From assembly GCA_041650635.1 (NCBI GenBank), contig JBAZKV010000032.1, positions 1 to 13,990 of the forward strand: DNA of 13,990 bases. The letters run 5' to 3'. The stretch is from Candidatus Margulisiibacteriota bacterium. GTDB lineage: Bacteria; Margulisbacteria; WOR-1; JAKLHX01; JBAZKV01. Made by a program: the position numbers and the translations under genes. Below, in pieces: positions 1 to 6,150 of the stretch; positions within the stretch are counted from its first letter, which is position 1; the number at the start of each line of letters is the position of its first letter. The notes beneath the pieces were generated by a model. The model saw only the letters and a list, made by a program, of their open reading frames with translations, was not told the origin of the DNA and made no database searches.

Positions 1-775
1 ATATCCTTTCAGCATTCGGGTCTTCGCTGCTTGCATGCCATAATTCCCTTACCGGACCGCTTTTATAGCTTGTGATATTATGCTGGCCTGCTATGGTATT
101 CCCGTCGGCCATAAGGGCTGCCAGATGGACATTTTCGAGAGTGGCGGGAATAACATCCTCTTTTACGCCGGCAAGCAGCTTATATAAGGCTATTGCAGTT
201 TCCAGGTCCTGTTCATAAGCATAATAAGCGCCTGTAAGGAACAGATTGCCGATACTGGCGCATCTATAATCGAACATCCTATGCGGAGCTTGCATCGCTT
301 CCACCCGGCGGCAAAAACCTCTTATATGCGTCAAAAAAATATTGTTGAAAGGCCTGGGAGCGTCAGAAGCCATGATGTCGCGGATAAACCCGGCGTCATC
401 GGTTCCTTCAACAATAGACCTGAGTTCCGCACGGGCATCAGAAATAGAATCGTTTGTGAGCCTGTGGTATAACAGCGCCGTTATCTGTGCGTGCCCCGGC
501 GATCCGGGATCAGCAAGGTCTATCAGGCGGCTTCTCAGATCGCCGATAGCCGGGATGTTCCCAAAAAAAAGGCGTATCTGCCTGGTGCTCTTGCCGCTGT
601 CGGCGGTATGGATAACATAGCTGACATTCCGGGTGTTTTTTGCCAGCTCAATCGCCAGAGGTCTGCTGCCTGTGCCGCCTGTTACAAAGGTCATGGGCAG
701 GCTTTTGAAGCCGTTAACGCGGTAATACTTCAGAAGCTCAGTCCCTCTATTTAATACAGTAAGATAATCCCTCAT
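1..775 (-). CDS. CofD/UPF0052 (YvcK-like) family protein, N-terminal part
   Basis: I translated this open frame by hand; it reads without a stop from an ATG at 775 to the window edge, giving 258 residues. Family features seen: a nucleotide-binding-type GGTGSR at residues 33-38, DSGKSTRQIR at 59-68, PAIGDLRSRL at 75-84, and FDYRCASIGNLFLTGAYY at 168-185. These match the CofD (2-phospho-L-lactate transferase)/YvcK superfamily. The GDLRSRL form resembles the CofD-like branch more than classical gluconeogenesis factor YvcK. The usual DDGGS motif reads DSGKS here. A GGAGG lies 10 bases upstream of the ATG, supporting the start. The substrate is unknown; a role in F420 synthesis cannot be claimed from this fragment. 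It follows rsmE in the same direction after 145 bases, so it may be a separate unit. The C-terminus is beyond the window. Confidence 0.8.
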   Translation of the reverse strand, partial: MRDYLTVLNRGTELLKYYRVNGFKSLPMTFVTGGTGSRPLAIELAKNTRNVSYVIHTADSGKSTRQIRLFFGNIPAIGDLRSRLIDLADPGSPGHAQITALLYHRLTNDSISDARAELRSIVEGTDDAGFIRDIMASDAPRPFNNIFLTHIRGFCRRVEAMQAPHRMFDYRCASIGNLFLTGAYYAYEQDLETAIALYKLLAGVKEDVIPATLENVHLAALMADGNTIAGQHNITSYKSGPVRELWHASSEDPNAERI

Positions 776-880
776 TATTATTGGGCCTCCAGTATAAACC
801 GTAAGATAAACACTCGCAGCAATATGTCGGCATAATGCAGCGGAGATTTCAGTCGGTTTGGAGGATTTTTAGGAAAGTAT

Positions 881-905
881 GGGGACATAGCGGTCCCTGA
901 ATTTT
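881..905. repeat. REP-like hairpin in the rsmE / CofD-like spacer
   Basis: The only spacer over 100 bases in the window (776-920) contains a small hairpin: GGGAC at 882-886, loop ATAGCG, GTCCC at 893-897, followed by an AT-rich stretch ending at 905. From memory the sequence resembles solitary REP-type repeats found near IS200-like REP-associated transposases in many bacteria; this was not searched. No transposase is present here. Just after the rsmE stop is a run of eight G (913-920). The hairpin is too short, and its following T-tract too interrupted, to call a terminator for rsmE. Confidence 0.4.
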
Positions 906-920
906 ACTGGCCGGGGGGGG

Positions 921-1658
921 TCATTCCAATTCGTAGATTATCATGGCGGTGGCAGCCATACCGGCCGTTTCTGTCCTGAGGACCGTTCTACCCAAGGAAA
1001 CCGGTTTAAAACCATGCGCAACAGCTCCCGCCACTTCCTTTTTGGAAAAACCGCCTTCGGGGCCTATTAGAACAGCAATGCTATTAGTATTAGTATGTTC
1101 CTTTAGCACAGATTTCAAGGATATCTGTTTCTCATTCTCCCATGGGATCAATTTAAGATCGAAATCCTTAGAAATACCCCTCGACAAGCTCGGGGCAAGC
1201 TCTAGAAATTCATCGAAATTCAGGACAGGAGACACTTCCGGTATTATTGCTCGGCCGCATTGCTGGGCGGCTTCTTTGGATATCTTTCTCCACCTCTCAA
1301 GTTTTTCTCCTCTGGCTACGGTCCTTTCGGTGGTAATAGGGATTATTTTATGAACGCCAAGTTCAACGGACTTTTGTATTATGAGGTCCATCTTTGAGGC
1401 CTTTGGCAGGGCCTGTACCAGAGTGATCTTGACAGACGGTTCGGTATCGGTTTTTTTGGAGGATAAGATCCTGGCAGAGACGCAGTCTTTGCCAAAGGAT
1501 TCGATGGAGCAAAGATATTCCATCCCTTGTCCGTCAAAACAAACAAGTTCGTCTTGCGCCTTAAGCCTTAAGACATTCTTTATATGATTAACATCGTGGC
1601 CTGAGACCGTTATGATATCTTTATCGATGGATCCGGGCAGCACAAAAAACCGGTTCAT
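921..1658 (-). CDS. rsmE: 16S rRNA (uracil(1498)-N3)-methyltransferase RsmE
   Basis: RsmE is a cytoplasmic SPOUT-class enzyme that uses S-adenosylmethionine to methylate N3 of U1498 in 16S rRNA of the assembled 30S subunit. The 245-residue protein has the family's usual length. It shows an N-terminal PUA-like part (MNRFFV..., with the HIKNVLRLK stretch near 25-33), the QALPKASKMDLIIQKSVELG region at 82-101, and the knot motifs GPEGG at 199-203 and LGRTVLRTETA at 222-232. Its ATG overlaps the dnaJ stop by four bases (ATGA), so the two are probably translationally coupled. Position after dnaJ in a heat-shock operon is common for rsmE. Residues about 152-162 (LELAPSLSRG) may come from a short inserted repeat, described separately. 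Confidence 0.95.
   Translation of the reverse strand: MNRFFVLPGSIDKDIITVSGHDVNHIKNVLRLKAQDELVCFDGQGMEYLCSIESFGKDCVSARILSSKKTDTEPSVKITLVQALPKASKMDLIIQKSVELGVHKIIPITTERTVARGEKLERWRKISKEAAQQCGRAIIPEVSPVLNFDEFLELAPSLSRGISKDFDLKLIPWENEKQISLKSVLKEHTNTNSIAVLIGPEGGFSKKEVAGAVAHGFKPVSLGRTVLRTETAGMAATAMIIYELE
1177..1202 (-). repeat. Possible coding repeat insertion in rsmE
   Basis: Within rsmE the coding strand carries GAGCTTGTCGAGG, encoding part of the peptide APSLSRG. This core is close to GAGCTCGCCGAAG inside the large palindromic element of hemW and to a short repeat core I recall as scattered in many bacterial genomes. It lies in a poorly conserved stretch of RsmE between the N-terminal domain and the knot, where extra residues would be tolerated. 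It is only a weak inverted repeat (four-base outer arms). The call is tentative. Confidence 0.3.
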
Positions 1659-2734
1659 TTTGCGCCTTTGATCTTCTTAAGCAGTTGTGCCTGCTCTTTT
1701 GAAAGCCTGGTGGGGATCTCTACCTGCACCTCAACGAACAGGTCTCCTCTTCCGTGGCCGTAGAGTTTATTGATGCCTTTGCCTTTTATCCTGAACACGG
1801 TGTTGGGCTGGGTGCCTGCCGGTATCTTCAGTTCCACATCCTGTCCAAAAACATTAATATGCGCGGTATCGCCGAGGGCTGCGCTAACAAAATCTATTTT
1901 GTCGGTGGTATAAAGATTGTCCCCGTCCCGGCGCAGCATAGGATGAGGTTTAACATCGATAAAGACATAAAGGTCTCCATAACCTCCGCCCCTTATGCCT
2001 GCATCCCCAAAGCCGGAGACCTTTAATCTGTATCCGGCGTCTATTCCCGCGGGAACTGTTACCTTTGCCTTGTCTTTTGTCCTTATCCTTCCCGAGCCTT
2101 TGCATGTTTTGCACGGGTTTTCAATTATTTCTCCGTAGCCGGAACATTTGTCGCATACCACGATCTGGGAAAAGCTTCCCAGGATCGTTCTTTGGGCCCT
2201 GGTGACCTGGCCGGACCCCCCGCACTGGGGGCATTTTTTGACCGCCGTAAACCCTTCGGCTCCGCTGCCCTTGCATTTGCCGCAGACCTTGAGCCTTTCT
2301 ATCTCCACTTCCCTTTCAAGGCCGTTGTGGGCTTCTTCAAGCGTGAGCTCAAGGTCATATCTTAAATCATTGCCGGGTTCCGGGCCTCTTTTGCGACTGG
2401 CGCCCTGCCTTCCCCCAAAAAAGGATTCGAACATATCTCCGAACGGCGAAGAAGATGTAAAGTCACGCAAAATATCCTCAAGGTCGGGGAAGCCGGAAGC
2501 GTTAAACCCTCCTGCGGGGCCCGCGGTCCCGTAAGTGTCGTACATCTGTTTTTTTCTGGGGTCGCTCAAAACCTGATAGGCTTCGTTGATCTCTTTGAAT
2601 TTTTTTGTTGCATCGGGTTCTTTGCAGACATCGGGATGGTATTTTCTTGCAAGCGACCTGAAGGCTTTCTTTATTTCATCAGGAGAAGAAGGTTTTGATA
2701 TTCCAAGGGATCCGTAATAATCTTTGTTAGCCAT
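1655..2734 (-). CDS. dnaJ: Chaperone protein DnaJ (Hsp40)
   Basis: DnaJ is a cytoplasmic co-chaperone that delivers unfolded clients to DnaK and stimulates its ATPase. The 359-residue protein has all type I parts: a J domain (about 4-68) with HPD at 33-35, a Gly/Phe-containing linker (about 69-115), four CxxCxGxG zinc motifs beginning at C151, C168, C194 and C208, and the C-terminal substrate-binding and dimerisation domains. The start is fixed by the canonical MANKDYYGSLGI opening. No Shine-Dalgarno is visible; instead TATAAT lies six bases before the ATG, so an internal leaderless transcript is possible. The gene is 90 bases downstream of dnaK, with a palindromic element in the spacer, and overlaps rsmE by four bases. 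Confidence 0.98.
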   Translation of the reverse strand: MANKDYYGSLGISKPSSPDEIKKAFRSLARKYHPDVCKEPDATKKFKEINEAYQVLSDPRKKQMYDTYGTAGPAGGFNASGFPDLEDILRDFTSSSPFGDMFESFFGGRQGASRKRGPEPGNDLRYDLELTLEEAHNGLEREVEIERLKVCGKCKGSGAEGFTAVKKCPQCGGSGQVTRAQRTILGSFSQIVVCDKCSGYGEIIENPCKTCKGSGRIRTKDKAKVTVPAGIDAGYRLKVSGFGDAGIRGGGYGDLYVFIDVKPHPMLRRDGDNLYTTDKIDFVSAALGDTAHINVFGQDVELKIPAGTQPNTVFRIKGKGINKLYGHGRGDLFVEVQVEIPTRLSKEQAQLLKKIKGAK

Positions 2735-2740
2735 AATTTA

Positions 2741-2746
2741 ATTATA
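2741..2746 (-). promoter_or_regulatory. -10-like hexamer directly upstream of dnaJ
   Basis: On the minus strand a perfect TATAAT ends six bases before the dnaJ ATG. A start 6-7 bases after it would give a leaderless dnaJ message, consistent with the lack of a Shine-Dalgarno. No good -35 is seen about 17 bases upstream, and AT-rich sequence near starts is common, so this is tentative. Confidence 0.3.
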
Positions 2747-2775
2747 TAACAAAAGGACGGGGGCGGGAAAAATCA

Positions 2776-2803
2776 GCAGGGGCGCATTGCGGTGCGCCCC
2801 TGC
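2776..2803. repeat. Palindromic element between dnaK and dnaJ
   Basis: This is a perfect 11-bp inverted repeat, GCAGGGGCGCA at 2776-2786 and TGCGCCCCTGC at 2793-2803, with a six-base loop. It lies about 20 bases past the dnaK stop in a 90-base spacer. In the operon direction it is followed by TGATTTTTC, so it could slow or partly terminate transcription or protect mRNA ends, but the T-tract is short. Its arms match the element upstream of dnaK (GGGGCGCA...TGCGCCC), which suggests a dispersed repeat family rather than a dedicated terminator. Confidence 0.75.
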
Positions 2804-2824
2804 AGGTATTGCAAGAAACCTTGA

Positions 2825-4741
2825 TTATTTCTGATCCGATTCCTTCCAGTCGGCGTTTATAGTCTTGTCATCCCCGGGATTTTGCGAAGGTCCGCTTGCC
2901 CCTGCATCTCCTTGGCCCTGGGACTGCTCTCCTTGAGGCGGCTGCTGGGCCTTGTAGACCTGAGAGGACATTTCATAAACCTCTTTCTGAAGCGCTTCAA
3001 GGTCCTGTTTGATCTTGGCAGTGTCAGTGCCGGCAAGCGATTTTTTCAGCTCCTCTATCCCTTTTTGGACCTTTTCTTTGGTTTGGGCATCTATTTTGTC
3101 GCCCATATCCTTCAAAGTTTTTTCCGCCGTGTAGGCAAGGTTGTCGGCTTGGTTCCTAATCTCTACCTCTTCTTTTTTCTTCTTGTCATCGGATTCGTGC
3201 AGTTCCGCCTCTTTTTTCATCTTATCTATATCATCCTTTGTAAGCCCCGAAGAAGCGGTGATGGAGATCTTTTGCACTTTCCCCGTACCCTTGTCCTTTG
3301 CGCTTACATGAAGGATGCCGTTGGCGTCAATGTCAAAGGTGACCTCTATCTGTGGAATACCTCTCGGCGCCGGGGGGATGCCTTCCAGATGGAATCTCCC
3401 AAGTGTCCTGTTGTCAGAAGCCATCTGTCTCTCTCCCTGAAGCACATGGACTTCTACGCTGGTCTGTCCGTCGCCCGCGGTAGAAAATACCTCGCTCTTT
3501 GAAGTCGGGATCGTGGTGTTCCTTTCTATCAGCCTGGTCATTACGCCTCCCAGGGTCTCTATCCCCAACGAAAGAGGGGTAACATCAAGCAGGACCATCT
3601 CCTTTACCTCTCCGGTAAGCACTCCGCCCTGGATGGCGGCTCCAATGGCCACTACCTCGTCAGGATTGACGGTCTTGTTGGGTTCCTTGCCAAAGAGGCT
3701 TTTGACCACTTCCTGGACTTTTGGCATCCTTGTCTGCCCGCCTACCAGGATCACTTCGTTTATGTCAGAGGCTCCCAGTTTGGCATCGGAAAGAGCGTTC
3801 TTTACCGGGCCCAGGGTCCTCTGTATCAGGTCGTCCACCAGCTGTTCCAGCTTTGAGCGCGATAGTTTTATGACCAGGTGTTTGGGCCCCGAGGCATCTG
3901 CAGTTATGAAGGGCAGATTTATCTCGGCCTCCATTACGGTTGACAGCTCGCATTTTGCTTTTTCGGAGGCGTCGCGGAGCCTCTGCAAGGCCATCCTGTC
4001 GTTCTTAAGGTCTATGCCGTTCTCTTTCTTGAACTCGTCAACAAGCCAATTGACTATCTTTTCATCAAAGTTATCGCCTCCGAGGTGGGTGTCCCCGTTC
4101 GTTGATTTTACCTCAAAGACGCCGTCGCCTATCTCAAGGATGGAAATGTCAAAGGTGCCTCCGCCCAGATCGTATACTGCGATCTTTTCCGCATGTTTTT
4201 TGTCAAGACCGTAGGCAAGCGCTGCGGCCGTGGGCTCGTTGATTATCCTGACAACTTCCAGCCCGGCTATGGCGCCGGCATCTTTTGTTGCCTGCCTCTG
4301 GCTGTCGTTAAAGTACGCAGGGACCGTGATAACTGCCTTTGACACCTTCTCTCCGAGGTAAGCTTCGGCATCCTGTTTGATCTTTTGCAGGACCATTGCC
4401 GAGATCTCCGGCGGCGTATAGGTCTTGCCTCTTATGCTGACCCCGGCGCCTCCCGCTTTGTCCTCCGTAACTTTGTAGGGGACCAGCCTCATCTCTTCCC
4501 CGACCTCTGTTACTCTCCTTCCCATGAACCTTTTTATGGAATAGACGGTGTTTTCCGGATTTGTTATCGCCTGTCTTTTGGCTATGCGGCCCACGACCCT
4601 TTCGTTGTCCTTGGGAAAAGCCACCACCGAGGGAACTATTCTTTCCCCTTCCGAACTCGGGATAACGGTGGGTTCTCCTCCTATTACCACCGCGCAGCAG
4701 CTGTTGGTTGTTCCCAGATCGATCCCTATGATTTTGGACAT
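2825..4741 (-). CDS. dnaK: Chaperone protein DnaK (Hsp70)
   Basis: DnaK is the ATP-dependent cytoplasmic Hsp70 that binds exposed hydrophobic segments, working with DnaJ and the exchange factor GrpE encoded beside it. The 638-residue length is typical. The nucleotide-binding domain (about 1-380) shows IGIDLGTTNS near the N-terminus, NEPTAAALAYGLD, VYDLGGGTFDISIL and VGGQTRMP. The interdomain linker VLLDVTPLSLGIETLGG leads into the beta substrate-binding domain and a helical lid. The tail is rich in Gln, Gly and Pro and ends in NADWKESDQK. AAGGGGA is well spaced before the ATG. The gene sits 58 bases downstream of grpE. Regulation is expected from the CIRCE operator upstream of hrcA. Confidence 0.99.
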   Translation of the reverse strand: MSKIIGIDLGTTNSCCAVVIGGEPTVIPSSEGERIVPSVVAFPKDNERVVGRIAKRQAITNPENTVYSIKRFMGRRVTEVGEEMRLVPYKVTEDKAGGAGVSIRGKTYTPPEISAMVLQKIKQDAEAYLGEKVSKAVITVPAYFNDSQRQATKDAGAIAGLEVVRIINEPTAAALAYGLDKKHAEKIAVYDLGGGTFDISILEIGDGVFEVKSTNGDTHLGGDNFDEKIVNWLVDEFKKENGIDLKNDRMALQRLRDASEKAKCELSTVMEAEINLPFITADASGPKHLVIKLSRSKLEQLVDDLIQRTLGPVKNALSDAKLGASDINEVILVGGQTRMPKVQEVVKSLFGKEPNKTVNPDEVVAIGAAIQGGVLTGEVKEMVLLDVTPLSLGIETLGGVMTRLIERNTTIPTSKSEVFSTAGDGQTSVEVHVLQGERQMASDNRTLGRFHLEGIPPAPRGIPQIEVTFDIDANGILHVSAKDKGTGKVQKISITASSGLTKDDIDKMKKEAELHESDDKKKKEEVEIRNQADNLAYTAEKTLKDMGDKIDAQTKEKVQKGIEELKKSLAGTDTAKIKQDLEALQKEVYEMSSQVYKAQQPPQGEQSQGQGDAGASGPSQNPGDDKTINADWKESDQK

Positions 4742-4780
4742 TTTTTGTTCCCCTTTCTAATGGATTTGTCGCGTCCGGAC

Positions 4781-4803
4781 GGGCGCATGTCCTGCGCCCC
4801 TAC
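4781..4803. repeat. Palindromic element between grpE and dnaK, overlapping the grpE stop
   Basis: The inverted repeat is GGGCGCA at 4781-4787 and TGCGCCC at 4793-4799 with a five-base loop. Read on the minus strand the element begins GTAGGGGCGCA, and its TAG is the grpE stop codon (4802-4800). It shares the GGGGCGCA/TGCGCCC arms with the element between dnaK and dnaJ. A separate 8-base palindrome GTCCGGAC (4773-4780) directly adjoins it on the dnaK side. Confidence 0.65.
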
Positions 4804-5288
4804 GGATTTTTTGAAACGATCACCATCGACGGCCTGATCAATTTACCCCTGAATGTGTATCCCTTCTGCATTTCTTCCGCCACTGTCCCGTCATCAAGAC
4901 CTTCGACAGCTTTTGTTATTACGGCCTCATGAAAATTGGGGTCAAAGGGCTTTCCGACGCATTCTATGGGGCAGACCCCTATCTTTTGCAGCACATCCTC
5001 CAGCTGTTTTTTTATAAGCGCAAATCCCTTGAAGAATTCTTCGCCGACTTTTTCCCTGCCGCATCCGGAAGCATGGTCCATTGCCCGCTCAAAATTGTCC
5101 AGTATCGGCAACAGGGCTATTATGAGCGCCTCATTGCTGAAAAAGACGATCTCTTCTTTTTCCGCGGCAGCCCTTTTCTTAAAGTTGTCAAAATCCGCCA
5201 TAAGGCGCAGCAGCTGGTTCTTGAGCTCTTCTATCTTTGCGTCCTTTTCGTCGGGGCATTCGGCTTTTTCAGCCTTGTCTTTGTCCAT
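4800..5288 (-). CDS. grpE: Nucleotide exchange factor GrpE
   Basis: GrpE is the dimeric cytoplasmic factor that releases ADP from DnaK. The protein shows the long N-terminal helix (LKNQLLRLMADFDNFKKRAAAEKEE), the four-helix-bundle region around LLPILDNFERAMDHA, and the C-terminal beta domain with GKPFDPNFHEAV and the GYTFRGKLIRPSMVIVS signature. I chose the ATG at 5288 (162 residues) because GGAGG lies 10 bases upstream. An ATG at 5315, one base after the hrcA stop and with a weaker GGAG, would add nine residues (MKIIGGNNK) and would make the genes more tightly coupled. The stop codon lies within a palindromic repeat, so the last few residues may have been reset by its insertion. Confidence 0.95.
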   Translation of the reverse strand: MDKDKAEKAECPDEKDAKIEELKNQLLRLMADFDNFKKRAAAEKEEIVFFSNEALIIALLPILDNFERAMDHASGCGREKVGEEFFKGFALIKKQLEDVLQKIGVCPIECVGKPFDPNFHEAVITKAVEGLDDGTVAEEMQKGYTFRGKLIRPSMVIVSKNP

Positions 5289-5316
5289 CTTGTTATTTCC
5301 TCCGATGATCTTCATT

Positions 5317-6039
5317 TTAGAGTATCTCCGTAAGCAGCCTTGAGAACAGGTCCAGAGCGGAAGACACCTTTTCATAATGCATCCTTGTGGGGCCGATCAC
5401 GCAAAGAATGCCGCTGTCGCCGAATTTTTTTGCAATGACGGAGCACTCCCTCAAAGCCTTGCAGTTATTTTCGGTCCCGATCCTGATAGGGGAGGGGTCC
5501 TCTCCGACATAATTGTCAAGGATCTCTGTTATCAGCGGATGGTTCTCTATCGTCTCCACTACAGAGCAGACCTTTTGAGGGGAAGAAAACTCCGGCTGTT
5601 TCAGCATTTTTGAGATTCCCCCGGCATGAAGGCTCTTGCGCTTGCCGCAGGAAACCGCCACGGAAGCGTTGTCGCACATAAAGGAAAGCAGCTCTACCGT
5701 TTCGTTAAGTATCTCTTCCTCGAGGCGTTCAATGCTTTCCAGTTTATCCTTGATGGACCTGACCGTTCTCTGGGGCAGCTCGGGGTTCTGCATAAGGTTG
5801 TCCACAAAAAACCTGTAACCTTTGTCCGACGGGACCCTCCCGGCGGAAGTGTGTGGTTTTCTTATGTAGCCCTTTTTCTCAAGGTCCGCCATGTCAAAGC
5901 GTATGGTGGCGGGGCTGGCATCCACCCTGTGCTTTTTGACGACGGCGCTGGAGCCGATGGGCTCGGCCGAATTTATATAGTCCTCGATGATTATTTCAAG
6001 GACCTTTCTTTTTCTGTCGTCCAGGAACTCTATGTTCAT
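5317..6039 (-). CDS. hrcA: Heat-inducible transcription repressor HrcA, short form
   Basis: HrcA binds CIRCE operators and represses chaperone operons; GroEL helps it fold. The N-terminal winged-helix domain is clear: LDDRKRKVLEIIIEDYI, EPIGSSAVV, ASPATIRFDMADLEKKGYI, and HTSAGRVPSDKGYRFFVD (to about residue 80). The C-terminal part has the family's QPEF (148-151) and GPTRMHYEKV (216-225). At 240 residues it is roughly 100 shorter than typical HrcA. The chain passes from VAVSCGKRKS (about 127-136) straight to HAGGISKML, skipping the region that in known structures holds part of the GAF-like domain and the inserted dimerisation domain. I chose the ATG at 6039 because GGAG lies 7 bases upstream; a TTG at 6060 would sit inside the operator. 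Confidence 0.93.
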   Translation of the reverse strand: MNIEFLDDRKRKVLEIIIEDYINSAEPIGSSAVVKKHRVDASPATIRFDMADLEKKGYIRKPHTSAGRVPSDKGYRFFVDNLMQNPELPQRTVRSIKDKLESIERLEEEILNETVELLSFMCDNASVAVSCGKRKSLHAGGISKMLKQPEFSSPQKVCSVVETIENHPLITEILDNYVGEDPSPIRIGTENNCKALRECSVIAKKFGDSGILCVIGPTRMHYEKVSSALDLFSRLLTEIL

Positions 6040-6040
6040 T

Positions 6041-6067
6041 TTAGCACTCCGGCCCCTCAAGTGCTAA
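6041..6067 (-). promoter_or_regulatory. CIRCE operator upstream of hrcA
   Basis: The arms TTAGCACTC (6041-6049, plus strand) and AAGTGCTAA (6059-6067) are separated by exactly nine bases. The consensus is TTAGCACTC-N9-GAGTGCTAA, so there is one mismatch in 18 positions. It starts at the last base of the -10 box, so bound HrcA would cover the transcription start. In the mRNA its last arm contains the GGAG that serves as the hrcA ribosome binding site. Confidence 0.95.
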
Positions 6068-6095
6068 TTATAGCAACGCCGTTTTTTGTTGTCAA
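6067..6095 (-). promoter_or_regulatory. Sigma-70 promoter of the hrcA-grpE-dnaK-dnaJ-rsmE operon
   Basis: On the minus strand a perfect TTGACA (6095-6090) is followed by 17 bases and a perfect TATAAT (6072-6067). The start is expected near 6060, inside CIRCE. This is the strongest promoter match in the window and implies vegetative transcription held down by HrcA rather than a heat-shock sigma factor. Confidence 0.9.
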
Positions 6096-6150
6096 GAATA
6101 ATGTATCTGATAGCGCTGAAATCCGTAAGGCAGGAAAACGATGAACAAAC

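Noticed and set aside
281..754. Three overlapping plus-strand frames at the left edge.
   Set aside because: They are shadows of the minus-strand CofD-like gene, which has family motifs along its whole length.
776..800. TATACT just upstream of the CofD-like gene as a -10 box.
   Set aside because: It directly adjoins the GGAGG, which would be lost from the transcript, and no -35 at 16-18 bases was found.
913..920. Run of eight G after rsmE and a run of seven G near the end of the PHP gene as phase-variation tracts.
   Set aside because: One is outside any gene and the other would change only the last few residues, so slippage would have little effect.
2776..2803. Rho-independent terminator after dnaK.
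   Set aside because: The hairpin is strong but the T-run is short and displaced, and dnaJ and rsmE follow in the same operon; a related hairpin before dnaK suggests a repeat.
3513..4214. Long plus-strand open frame opposite dnaK (233 codons), and other long frames opposite dnaK, dnaJ, lepA and the RSH gene.
   Set aside because: They are antisense shadows of well-supported genes, with no recognisable protein features or ribosome binding sites.
5289..5375. N-terminal extension of GrpE to a start at 5375.
   Set aside because: It lies inside hrcA and adds residues unlike GrpE; ATGs at 5315 and 5288 with ribosome binding sites are better.
6040..6060. TTG start for HrcA at 6060.
   Set aside because: It would be inside the CIRCE operator at about the transcription start; the ATG at 6039 has a good ribosome binding site and gives the usual N-terminus.
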